A DNA stretch of 7,220 bases from Deltaproteobacteria bacterium (GCA_017889845.1 JAGGAJ010000090.1:1-7220), one strand, 5' to 3'. Shown: positions 1 through 6,066, numbered from the stretch's first letter. The notes: a model not told the origin generated them from the sequence alone. Program-made: numbers and translations.

Positions 1-413
1 TCAACGTGGCAACTCCCGCATCCCTCCTCCATCGCGGGATGAAGGAAGTAGGAACGGAACACCATCGGAGATTTCCCCTTTCCTCCCTTGATCGCAATTT
101 GTCTTCCGGGGGAACCCGCCTGGTAATACACTCTAACCGGCTTCCCACCGATGTTCAGCCGGTTGAGGCCAGGAACGAGTGGCGCCTCTCCCTTCTGAAC
201 GCGGGCTCCGCTCATGGTACCGATCGGTTTTCCGTTCACGGTGACTCGGATCGGAGACTGCCCCTCCTTCCGTACAACATGGAGGGGGATCACTGGTTGA
301 GAGGAAAGGGTCAGGTCGGGCGGATAGAGAACGATCGGAACCGATGCTGCCTGCACTCCCGAGAAAGTCCCTGCGAGGAGCGTGACCAATAGCGACAGGG
401 GCAAGAGTGTCAT
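1..413 (-). CDS. Exported c-type cytochrome, paired-CxxCH-like (N-terminal part, cut by window edge)
   Basis: I read this gene by translating the minus strand from the ATG at 413. It stays open for 137 codons to the left edge, so the C-terminus is missing. Residues 1-22 look like a Sec signal peptide: a hydrophobic stretch (TLLPLSLLVTLLAG) ending in VQA-A. It is odd that no Lys/Arg precedes the hydrophobic core. The next ~100 residues are rich in beta-type sequence (V/I/T/P/G) and hold no cysteine. They end in LHPAMEEGCGSCH, a heme c attachment site CxxCH. The 'H-P-(x)4-G-C-x2-C-H' spacing resembles the doubled-CXXCH multiheme cytochrome families, so more hemes probably follow beyond the edge. 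Probable role: periplasmic or outer-surface electron transfer. The ATG overlaps the TGA of an alternate-frame tail of the upstream regulator (ATGA), with a GGGGGA stretch about 9 bases upstream. Codon use has visibly more A/T third positions than the neighbours. The cytochrome call is good; the exact family is open. Confidence 0.72.
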   Translation of the reverse strand, partial: MTLLPLSLLVTLLAGTFSGVQAASVPIVLYPPDLTLSSQPVIPLHVVRKEGQSPIRVTVNGKPIGTMSGARVQKGEAPLVPGLNRLNIGGKPVRVYYQAGSPGRQIAIKGGKGKSPMVFRSYFLHPAMEEGCGSCHV

Positions 414-503
414 GTGAAGCGGTCCCCCAACGGGTCGAGCACCTTCAGCGACGCTTTGCGGTGCAACGTCTTGGGATCGTCGATCAGGACCGATTGTAGC
501 CGT
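410..503 (-). other. Alternate-frame C-terminal tail between regulator and cytochrome gene
   Basis: The regulator frame stops at 486-484, but the frame one base back (-1) stays open to a TGA at 412-410. That TGA overlaps the cytochrome ATG as ATGA. The tail reads as a plausible protein segment (SVLIDDPKTLHRKASLKVL, then DPLGDRFT) rather than G/P/R-rich shadow sequence. A low-complexity tract of G runs separated by AA/AAC (minus strand of 504-520) lies exactly where a slip would join the two frames. This could be a sequencing or assembly indel, a genuine recent frameshift, programmed slippage, or plain coincidence. The known Fis-type HTH of the regulator is complete before this point, so function would not depend on the tail. 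Confidence 0.3.
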
Positions 504-1866
504 TCCCGTTCCCCTTCCCCTCGACCTCCAGGACCCGGAGGAGCCGGGAGAGGTAGGTGGGGGAGAGCCCCAGGATCTCGGCGGCCCGCGTCTTGTTCCC
601 CCCCGCCTTCGCGATCGCCCGGCGGATGACCGCCCGCTTGTGTTCCCGCACGGAGGCGTGGAACCGCTCCTCCTCCGGCGTCGCGGGCGCAGGCGGCCTT
701 TCCGTCTCCTCGAGCCCGAGGCACAGGTCGGAGGGCCCGATCTCCTCCCCGTCCGAGAGCGCCACGGAGCGCGCCACGGCGTTCTCCAGCTCCCGGATGT
801 TGCCGGGCCACGCGTACCGCTCCAGCACCTCCACCGTCGCCGGGGCCAGGAACTTCCGGCCCGCGCCCAGGTCCTTCCAGGTACGCTCGAGGAAGAAATC
901 CGCCAGGGGGAGGAGGTCCTCGCGGCGCTCCCGGAGCGGGGGAAGGCGGATGGGGATCCCGTTGATGCGGTAGTAGAGGTCCTCCCGGAAACTCCCGCGC
1001 TCCGTCTCCCGCCGCAGGTCCCGGTTCGAGGCGCAGATGAGGCGAACGTCCGTGGTCAGGGTCCGGACGCCCCCCACCCGCTCGAACTCCCGGTCCTGGA
1101 GCACCCGCAGCAGCTTCCCCTGGACGCCCAGCGGCACCTCGCCCACCTCGTCGAGGAAGAAGGTGCCGCCGTCGGCGAGCTCGAAGCGGCCCGGCTTGGA
1201 CTGGACCGCTCCAGTGAAGGCCCCCTTCTCGTAGCCGAACATCTCGGCCTCCCAGAGCGTGGGGGGGATGGCGGCGCCGTTGATCTTCAGGAACGGCCCG
1301 TCGCGGCGCGCGCTGATCCGGTGGATCGCGCGGGCCACCAGCTCCTTCCCCGTTCCCGTCTCCCCGGTGATCAGCACGGAGAACGGAGAGGCCGCCGCCT
1401 TCTCGATCACCTTGCGCACCTCGAGCCACGCGGGGGACCGGCCGACCATCCCGAACCACTCCCCCGCCGGGGCGCTCGCCCCCTCCCGGTCCGCGACGGC
1501 GGATGTGGCCACGGCGTTCCCCACCACGCGCAGCAGCTCCGCCTCGTCGAACGGCTTCAAGATGTAGTCGAAGGCGCCGCCGCGCATCGCCTCCACCGCG
1601 TCCTCGATCCGTCCGTAGGCGGTGATGAGGATCACCGGAAGCTCCGGGTGCCGCTCCCGGCAGTGGCGGAAGAGGGCCAACCCATCCATCCCCGGCATGC
1701 GGATATCGCTGATCAGCGCGTCGACCCGCCGGGAGGCGAGGAACGAAGCTGCCGCCTCGCCGTCGGGCGTCTCCGCCACCTCGTACCCGTCCCGCGCCAG
1801 CATGGCGCGCAGGACGCGCCGCAGGTTCCGATCGTCCTCCGCCACCAGGACCGTTCCTTTCATCAC
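484..1866 (-). CDS. Sigma-54-dependent response regulator (NtrC family)
   Basis: This cytoplasmic transcription activator is phosphorylated by a partner kinase and remodels sigma-54 RNA polymerase using ATP. It is 460 aa, typical for the family. Receiver domain, about residues 4-120: acidic pocket E10-D11-D12, phosphoacceptor D54 in DALISDIRMPGMDG, T82 and K104 (ILKPF). AAA+ domain, about 140-365: Walker A GETGTGKE (168-175), the sigma-54 contact loop GAFTGA (215-220), Walker B GGTFFLDEV (233-241), and WPGNIRELENAV near its end. The Fis-type HTH is at about 424-446 (NKTRAAEILGLSPTYLSRLL). The gene opens GTG-ATG, so either residue 1 or 2 starts the protein; a GGAGG lies 6 bases before the GTG and 9 before the ATG. 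The kinase stop codon is one base upstream of the GTG, so the two are translationally coupled. All catalytic residues are present. Which promoters it activates cannot be read from this window. Confidence 0.96.
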   Translation of the reverse strand: MMKGTVLVAEDDRNLRRVLRAMLARDGYEVAETPDGEAAASFLASRRVDALISDIRMPGMDGLALFRHCRERHPELPVILITAYGRIEDAVEAMRGGAFDYILKPFDEAELLRVVGNAVATSAVADREGASAPAGEWFGMVGRSPAWLEVRKVIEKAAASPFSVLITGETGTGKELVARAIHRISARRDGPFLKINGAAIPPTLWEAEMFGYEKGAFTGAVQSKPGRFELADGGTFFLDEVGEVPLGVQGKLLRVLQDREFERVGGVRTLTTDVRLICASNRDLRRETERGSFREDLYYRINGIPIRLPPLRERREDLLPLADFFLERTWKDLGAGRKFLAPATVEVLERYAWPGNIRELENAVARSVALSDGEEIGPSDLCLGLEETERPPAPATPEEERFHASVREHKRAVIRRAIAKAGGNKTRAAEILGLSPTYLSRLLRVLEVEGKGNGNGYNRS

Positions 1867-1867
1867 C

Positions 1868-3817
1868 TCAGGCCTCCGGGAGCTTCACGGTGAACCGGCT
1901 CCCCCTCCCGGGGATGCTGTCCACGGAGACGGAACCGCCGTTCTCCTCCGCGATCCGCCGGCAGATCGCCAGCCCCATTCCCACTCCGCGCTCCCGGGTG
2001 GTGAAGAAGGGCCGGAACAGCTGCGGCCGGTCCTTCTCGGGAATCCCCGACCCCGTATCCTCCACCGCGATCCGCGCCTCCCCGTCGACGGAGCCGACCC
2101 GCACCGTTAGGTCCCCCCCCTGCGGCATCGCATCCACCGCGTTCGTCAGGAGATTGTAGACCACCCGCTCGACTTCGCCGGGGTCCGCGGTCACGACAGG
2201 GGCCGGCTCCTGGACGATCACGTGGTGGCGGACCCGTCCCATCCGCTCCCCCCGTTCCCGGAGCAGGAGCGCCACCGCCCTCTCCACCGGCTCCCGGAGC
2301 GATACGGTCCGCGGCGCGCGTTGTGACGGCCGGGCGTACTCGAGGAATTCGGTCACCACGCCGTTCAGCCGGTCCGCCTCCTCGACGATGATGTCGAGGA
2401 ACTCCCGGTCCTTCGCCCGGGCCTCCCGGGAGAGGAACTGGGCCGCCCCCTTGATCACCCCCGCAGGGGTGCGCACCTCGTGGGCCAGCCCCGCCGCCAG
2501 CTCCCCGACCGTGGCGAAATGTTCCCGGCGCTGGATCCGCTGCTTCTGCCGGATGTTCTCCACCGCCAGTCCGATCCCGTCGAGGAACGGCAGGAGAAGC
2601 TCCATCTCGCGGAACGACGGGCGCTTGTCCCTCCAGTGAAACAGTACGACGGACACGAGCGTCCCCCGCAAGAAAACGGGGAAGGAGGCGTCGAAGGAGT
2701 CGTCCCAGATCGCCACGTCCGCCGCCTTCGATCCCCCGTGTTCCATGACCCGAAGGGCCGGGTACCGGTTCGAGAACCGGGTGAAGGCCCGGAGGTATTC
2801 GTCCGGCCGCACCGGCAGCGCCCCGATCCCCCCGTCCGTCCCCCCTTCGGGCCGGATCCACAGCGAGGCCCGCTCGACGAACGGAACCTGCGCGAGGGCG
2901 TCCTCCACCGTCCGGGCAATCTCCCCGAGGGAGGAGGATTCGGGAAACTTCCGGGCGAAGTCGGAGAGGACCGACTGCACCTGCCGGGATTGCCGCATCA
3001 GCAGGTCCGAGGAGATGCCTCCCAGTTTCCTCATCAGGTACGGGTAGAAGGTCAGCAGGAAGAAGGAGATGAGGAACACGCCGGCCAGGGGGAACCAGAA
3101 CTTCCGGCCGGAGACAACCTCCAGGACGCCGAAGACCACCGCGAAGGCAAAGATCTGGATGACGAGCAGGATCCCGCGCCCGACGATGTCGGGGAGCTCG
3201 AAGAAATGCAGGTGCAGGATCCCGGTCGCCATGAAGTAGAAGAAGATCAGCACCGCAAAGGCCGCCAGCGGAGGGAAGTAGACACCCGTCCCCGGGAGGA
3301 AGTTCAGGGGCGCCACGACGCTGGCGATACCGCCCCCCACCACGAGGAACTGGTACTTCTTCCGCTCCACGGCGGACGGGGATTCCCGGAAGCCGTACCG
3401 GACGATGACGTAGAGCCCCATCCCGAGGTACGGGTAGACGTACAGGAGGGCCGCCGCGTTCCACCAGGGGGATTCGAGGAGCGAGTCGAGGAAGACCGTC
3501 GCGCCGAACGCGGCGCTCACCCACACCCCCGCGAAGAAAGCCGCCGGGAACCACCGGGGGCGGGTCCGGACGGCGGCCCCGCAATACCGCAGGGCGAAGG
3601 GAGGGAGGAACATCGCCCCCGCCAGGCTCACCTTGTGCCAGAACGTGGAGGAGAGGGTCTTCCAGAGGTACTCCGGGAAGCACCAGAGGAAGATGAACAG
3701 GGAGAGGTCGGAGAACGCCTTCGCCTCCCGGTCTCCCCGCGCGAAGGCCCGCAGGTACACGGCGATGGCCAGCGCCACCACCGCCGCCACCAGGCTCCCC
3801 TGCGCGTAATAGTCCAC
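1868..3817 (-). CDS. Membrane sensor histidine kinase with N-terminal multi-TM domain and GAF-like linker
   Basis: This 649-aa protein is an inner-membrane sensor that autophosphorylates on His and passes the phosphate to the adjacent regulator. Residues 1 to about 265 contain eight or nine hydrophobic segments (for example 8-24, 37-55, 88-112, 155-180, 182-205, 216-236, 240-262). The segment HLHFFELPDIVGRGILL recalls the 7TM-type sensor region of PrsK-like kinases; this is a resemblance only. Residues about 285-425 look like a GAF-type domain. The HisKA H-box is GLAHEVRTP with H446. The HATPase_c domain has N-box NLLTNAVDA (N555/N559), G1 DTGSGIP (587-593), F-box FRPFFTT and G2 GVGMGLA (611-617), so it appears catalytically complete. 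The start is GTG; an in-frame TGA 12 bases upstream excludes a longer version, and GAGGGAGGG just ahead serves as ribosome binding site. It lies first in the kinase-regulator-cytochrome block. The ligand is unknown; membrane or quinone state, or lipophilic signals, are conceivable. Confidence 0.95.
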   Translation of the reverse strand: MDYYAQGSLVAAVVALAIAVYLRAFARGDREAKAFSDLSLFIFLWCFPEYLWKTLSSTFWHKVSLAGAMFLPPFALRYCGAAVRTRPRWFPAAFFAGVWVSAAFGATVFLDSLLESPWWNAAALLYVYPYLGMGLYVIVRYGFRESPSAVERKKYQFLVVGGGIASVVAPLNFLPGTGVYFPPLAAFAVLIFFYFMATGILHLHFFELPDIVGRGILLVIQIFAFAVVFGVLEVVSGRKFWFPLAGVFLISFFLLTFYPYLMRKLGGISSDLLMRQSRQVQSVLSDFARKFPESSSLGEIARTVEDALAQVPFVERASLWIRPEGGTDGGIGALPVRPDEYLRAFTRFSNRYPALRVMEHGGSKAADVAIWDDSFDASFPVFLRGTLVSVVLFHWRDKRPSFREMELLLPFLDGIGLAVENIRQKQRIQRREHFATVGELAAGLAHEVRTPAGVIKGAAQFLSREARAKDREFLDIIVEEADRLNGVVTEFLEYARPSQRAPRTVSLREPVERAVALLLRERGERMGRVRHHVIVQEPAPVVTADPGEVERVVYNLLTNAVDAMPQGGDLTVRVGSVDGEARIAVEDTGSGIPEKDRPQLFRPFFTTRERGVGMGLAICRRIAEENGGSVSVDSIPGRGSRFTVKLPEA

Positions 3818-3837
3818 AACCCTCCCTCAGTGGCCTG

Positions 3838-3880
3838 AACGGAAACGGGCCATTGCGCGCATAAGCCCCGCAATAGCCCG
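3838..3880 (-). terminator. Candidate intrinsic terminator or leader hairpin before the kinase
   Basis: Arms at 3846-3856 and 3870-3880 are inverted repeats, 10/11 identical. On the minus-strand RNA the single mismatch becomes a G-U pair, giving an 11-bp stem with a 13-base loop. The RNA then continues TTTCCGTT, a weak U-rich tail. It follows the dismutase remnant and precedes the kinase start by about 20 bases, so it could end transcription from the mucR side or act as a leader structure of the kinase mRNA. The U tract is poor, so termination is only moderately likely. Confidence 0.4.
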
Positions 3881-3892
3881 TCCGCACTCCCG

Positions 3893-3918
3893 GCCGGCGG
3901 CTCCCGCGAATCGCCGGC
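3893..3918. repeat. Short GC-rich inverted repeat downstream of dismutase remnant
   Basis: GCCGGCG at 3893-3899 is matched by its exact reverse complement at 3912-3918, with a 12-base loop. It sits 7 bases past the stop of the superoxide dismutase remnant and has no T tract. It could be an old 3' stem of the lost sod gene. In GC-rich DNA a 7-bp stem also arises by chance, so this is a weak call. Confidence 0.2.
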
Positions 3919-3924
3919 GCGTTC

Positions 3925-4126
3925 TCAGGCGAGCCGCGCCTCGGCCGCCTTCCAGTCCACGTTCTTGAAGAACGAGGCGATGTAGTCGACCCGCTTCAGC
4001 CCGTAGTCGATCATGAACGCGTGCTCGAACACGTCCATGACCAGCACCGGGTTTCCTCCCGCAGGGTTCCCCACGTCGTGCTCGTTCACCCACTGGTTGA
4101 ACAGCCGCCCAGCGGGCTTTCCGTGG
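3925..4126 (-). pseudogene. Superoxide dismutase (Fe/Mn) C-terminal remnant, 5' part lost
   Basis: The last ~67 codons before the TGA at 3927-3925 read as the C-terminal end of an Fe/Mn superoxide dismutase. The core is NPVLVMDVFEHAFMIDYG, followed by LKRVDYIASFFKNVDW. The Asp and His of MDVFEHA correspond to the third and fourth metal ligands of the family. A whole enzyme is about 190-240 aa. The N-terminal alpha-hairpin domain with the first two His ligands is absent, and upstream of about 4126 the frame turns into G/R/P-rich nonsense antisense to nothing, then into the shadow of mucR. No start codon with a ribosome binding site precedes the fragment. It cannot bind metal or dismutate superoxide as it stands. 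The sharp homology boundary right behind mucR suggests that a deletion or insertion of the mucR segment removed the 5' half. The fragment is still well conserved, so the loss looks recent, or the assembly is joined wrongly here. Confidence 0.8.
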
Positions 4127-4134
4127 ACACGGCG

Positions 4135-4151
4135 CCGCGCTCCGCGCGCGG
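4135..4151 (-). terminator. GC hairpin just past the mucR-family stop
   Basis: CCGCGC (4135-4140) and GCGCGG (4146-4151) form a perfect 6-bp stem with a 5-base loop, starting 7 bases after the TAG of the zinc-finger regulator. There is no U tract. It may slow polymerase or mark the recombination junction with the dismutase remnant; in DNA this GC-rich it may also be chance. Confidence 0.2.
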
Positions 4152-4157
4152 GGGCGG

Positions 4158-4589
4158 CTACCTCTTTCCGCGCTTCTTCCGCCCCTCCGCCAGTTTCACC
4201 GCGAGCCCCTTCTCCAGGGCGATCTTCTTCTTCGCCTCCGAATATTTCCGGGCGACCAGGGGGATCTTCGTCGGGATGCCGAACTGCTTCCGGTACTCCT
4301 TCGGCGTCAGTTGGTGGGCGACGGCAATGTGCTTCTTCAGTGTGGTGAAACTCTTTCCGCACAGGAGGCAGATGACCTTGTCGGCTCCGAATGCCTTGTT
4401 CACCGGAACTGCGGGCTTTACTTCCTGCGGCGCCGCCTCCCCTTCCTCCGAAACAGACCCCGCGAGTGAAAGGAGTTTCTGGAACACCGCCTGCATCTCT
4501 TCCAGAAGCTCCTCTTTTTTCATCTCGTTTACCGACGCGTGCGCCGATACTATCTCCGCCGTCAGTTCCACAAGAAACTTCCTGTCCAT
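4158..4589 (-). CDS. MucR/Ros-family zinc-finger transcriptional regulator
   Basis: A 143-aa small DNA-binding protein, the normal length for MucR/Ros. Residues 1-45 are helical and charged (KKEELLEEMQAVFQKLL), matching the family's N-terminal oligomerisation part; 46-68 is a P/E-rich linker. The zinc finger is C74-x2-C77-x9-H87-x4-H92 (CLLCGKSFTTLKKHIAVAH), followed by the diagnostic LTPKEYRKQFGIP and a basic C-terminus (GRKKRGKR). Family members bind AT-rich sites and often repress surface polysaccharide, motility or stress genes and themselves. Here the promoter carries overlapping palindromes, in keeping with self-control. The start is ATG at 4589 with GGAGGT four bases upstream. It is divergent from the MFS transporter and sits directly before the broken dismutase gene. 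The family call is secure; the regulon is unknown. Confidence 0.93.
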   Translation of the reverse strand: MDRKFLVELTAEIVSAHASVNEMKKEELLEEMQAVFQKLLSLAGSVSEEGEAAPQEVKPAVPVNKAFGADKVICLLCGKSFTTLKKHIAVAHQLTPKEYRKQFGIPTKIPLVARKYSEAKKKIALEKGLAVKLAEGRKKRGKR

Positions 4590-4610
4590 GGCTACCTCCA
4601 GTTTTTATGC

Positions 4611-4620
4611 AGGATATCCT
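4611..4620. promoter_or_regulatory. 10-bp perfect palindrome AGGATATCCT in mucR leader
   Basis: AGGATATCCT is its own reverse complement and lies just downstream of the inferred -10 box, near the expected transcription start of the zinc-finger regulator. That is a usual place for an operator that blocks initiation. Only one copy was found, so the assignment is tentative. Confidence 0.3.
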
Positions 4621-4621
4621 T

Positions 4622-4651
4622 AATATCATGGGAATGACATTCCTGTGTCAA
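4622..4651 (-). promoter_or_regulatory. Sigma-70-type promoter of the MucR-family gene
   Basis: On the minus strand a perfect -35 TTGACA (4651-4646) is followed by an 18-base spacer and a -10 GATATT (4627-4622; 4/6 to TATAAT). The transcription start would fall near 4615, about 25 bases before the ATG, leaving room for the GGAGGT ribosome binding site. The region is clearly more AT-rich than its surroundings. Confidence 0.6.
4631..4650. promoter_or_regulatory. Overlapping operator-like palindromes in the mucR promoter
   Basis: Two inverted repeats overlap here. GGAATG-A-CATTCC (4631-4643, perfect 6-1-6) lies in the -35/-10 spacer. TGACA-N6-TGTCA (4635-4650, perfect 5-6-5) covers part of the -35 box. 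A protein bound at either would hide the promoter, so a repressor site is the natural reading. The bound factor could be the MucR-type protein itself or a dimeric regulator encoded elsewhere. MucR proteins usually favour AT-rich sites rather than strict palindromes, which argues somewhat for another factor. Confidence 0.4.
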
Positions 4652-4757
4652 GCCCCGTATCCGGCTTTTTCCCAATTAATAAACGGAATCATCGGGAAAG
4701 AACCGAAACAGAACATACGTGGGGGCAGGGAATATCCGTCAGTCAAGGGGTCCGGAT

Positions 4758-4775
4758 CCGGTAATTCCGGTAATT
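4758..4775. repeat. Tandem 9-bp repeat CCGGTAATT x2 upstream of the transporter
   Basis: Two perfect adjacent copies of CCGGTAATT (4758-4766, 4767-4775), preceded by a partial copy CCGGAT (4752-4757). They end about 25 bases before a TACAAT box at 4800-4805, so they lie around positions -37 to -54 of a start near 4812. That is where direct-repeat activator sites are commonly found. This supports a control region for the MFS gene, but no factor can be named. Confidence 0.4.
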
Positions 4776-4776
4776 A

Positions 4777-4805
4777 TGGAAGATTCTGCCCCATCCCGCT
4801 ACAAT
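4777..4805 (+). promoter_or_regulatory. Possible promoter of the MFS transporter gene
   Basis: TACAAT (4800-4805) matches 5 of 6 bases of the -10 consensus; TGGAAG 17 bases upstream matches the -35 in only 3 of 6. If used, the mRNA would start around 4812, leaving almost no leader before the coding region. It overlaps the ATG at 4804. The weak -35 fits an activated promoter with the tandem repeats just upstream. Confidence 0.3.
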
Positions 4806-6043
4806 GGAACGATTCCACATTCCGGGGAACTCCCGTCGCCACCCGCCCTCCGATAAGCGCCCCCGGATCCCCGCCCGCCGGGATCCCCGCGCCGCTCCTC
4901 GTCGCCTGCTGCCTCACGCTGGTCCAGTACCTGGGGGCGTACATGCGCCTCCCCCTGGTCCCGCTGTTCGCGAACCGCCTGGGAGCCTCTACCGTGGAGG
5001 TGGGAATGATCAACGCGGCCTTCATGCTGGCCGCCACCGCCCTCTCCCTCCCGTTGGGACTCATGTCCGACCGGCTGGGCCGGAAGCGCCTCGTCCTCGC
5101 CGGAATGGGAATCTCCTGCCTGACCTCCCTGTTCCTCCTCCTTGCCCGCGCGCCGTGGCACGTCGGGGTGATCTACCTGTTCGCGGGTGTCGGGCTGGCC
5201 TGCTTCTCCCCCGCGATGATGTCCCACGTCGGGGACTGCGTCCCCCCGCAATTCCTCGGGCGGGCGTACGGCTGGTACACCTCTGCCCTCTACCTCGGGA
5301 TGGCGCTGGGCCCGGGGCTTGGCGGGGCGGTGGCTTCGGGGGGGTTCCCCCTCGCCTTCGGCATATCGGCCGCCGTCACCGGCGCTGGCGTTCTCTTCGG
5401 GGCAGCCCGCATCCGTCCGGCGCCTCCGGCGCCCGGCGGCCCCGCGCCGGGAGGAGCCCTCCTCGCGGATTTCCGGGAGATCGTCCGCACCCCTGCGGTC
5501 CTGGCGTGCTGGCTCGCCACCTTCTTCTCCACCTACGCCTGGGGGTCCCTCTTCGCGTTCTTCCCCCTGTACGCGAGGGACCAGGGAATATCGGTAGCCC
5601 ACACCGGCCTCATCTTCACCGTCCAGGCCGCCGCCAACGCACTGTTCCGCATCCCTGCGGGGAATCTCCAGGACCGCACCGGGAATCGCCGCCTCTTCAT
5701 CCTCCTGGGGAACTCGGCCTTCGGGGCGTTCATCGCCCTGACGGGGCTTCTCCGGGAGGAGTTGCCGCTGTACCTGCTCTTCGCAGGCGTCGGGGCGGCC
5801 ATGGCCGCGACCTTCACCGCCATCGGGGCCCTGTTGTCGGAGTCCGTGGCGACGCGGGTCCGGGGACTGGCGATGGGGGGGTACAACACCTGCATCTACG
5901 GCGGCTTCATGGTGTCGGCCGCCTCGCTGGGAGTGGTGATCGAGCGGTGGGGGTACGCCGCGGGATTCGGCGCCGCGGGGGCGGCGTGCGTCCTGTCGAC
6001 GGTCGCGGCGGCCGGCCTGCTCTCCCGCGCCCGTCCTTCCTAA
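4802..6043 (+). CDS. MFS efflux transporter, DHA1-like (start unresolved)
   Basis: An inner-membrane secondary transporter of about 390-410 aa with the hydrophobic pattern of twelve membrane spans. The first is PLLVACCLTLVQYLGAYM (from about 4895). The TM2-TM3 loop carries the MFS signature GLMSDRLGRKRLVLAG, and the second half has the matching GNLQDRTGNRRLF after TM8. A long P/G/A-rich central loop (PAPPAPGGPAPGG) separates the two six-helix halves. Such proteins usually exchange drugs or small metabolites for protons; the substrate is unknown. The left end is unclear: in this frame there is no ATG, GTG or TTG between 4628 and the ATG at 4943, which lies inside TM1. The coordinate given is only the in-frame codon beside the ATG at 4804, which itself lies in the neighbouring frame. 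A one-base indel (for example in the C run 4860-4864) would join that ATG to this gene. The gene is divergent from the MucR-family gene and convergent with the flavoprotein gene. Confidence 0.88.
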   Translation, partial: QWNDSTFRGTPVATRPPISAPGSPPAGIPAPLLVACCLTLVQYLGAYMRLPLVPLFANRLGASTVEVGMINAAFMLAATALSLPLGLMSDRLGRKRLVLAGMGISCLTSLFLLLARAPWHVGVIYLFAGVGLACFSPAMMSHVGDCVPPQFLGRAYGWYTSALYLGMALGPGLGGAVASGGFPLAFGISAAVTGAGVLFGAARIRPAPPAPGGPAPGGALLADFREIVRTPAVLACWLATFFSTYAWGSLFAFFPLYARDQGISVAHTGLIFTVQAAANALFRIPAGNLQDRTGNRRLFILLGNSAFGAFIALTGLLREELPLYLLFAGVGAAMAATFTAIGALLSESVATRVRGLAMGGYNTCIYGGFMVSAASLGVVIERWGYAAGFGAAGAACVLSTVAAAGLLSRARPS

Positions 6044-6066
6044 GATGCACTGGAACCGACGGCGAC

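Noticed and set aside
6..392. 128-aa plus-strand ORF
   Set aside because: It has no recognisable protein character. The opposite strand shows a signal peptide plus a CxxCH motif in one open frame, so the plus-strand ORF is a shadow.
493..498. TACAAT on the minus strand as a -10 box for the cytochrome gene
   Set aside because: No -35-like sequence occurs at 16-18 bases, and the position lies in the coding end of the regulator gene. Co-transcription with the regulator is simpler.
410..1459. 349-aa and similar long ORFs in other frames of the regulator, kinase, transporter and flavoprotein genes
   Set aside because: They are G/R/P/A-rich products of third-position GC bias in the overlapping true genes, which have full catalytic motifs. 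The only exception kept is the short tail at 410-503.
3838..3875. GG-N10-GC spacing upstream of the kinase as a sigma-54 promoter
   Set aside because: Only the invariant dinucleotides match; the flanking TGGCAC and TTGCA positions do not. In GC-rich DNA this spacing is frequent by chance.
4650..4667. AAGCC/GGCTT hairpin followed by T's on the plus strand, terminator-like
   Set aside because: The stem is only 5 bp and no plus-strand gene ends upstream. It could at most be an attenuator in a long transporter leader, for which there is no other sign.
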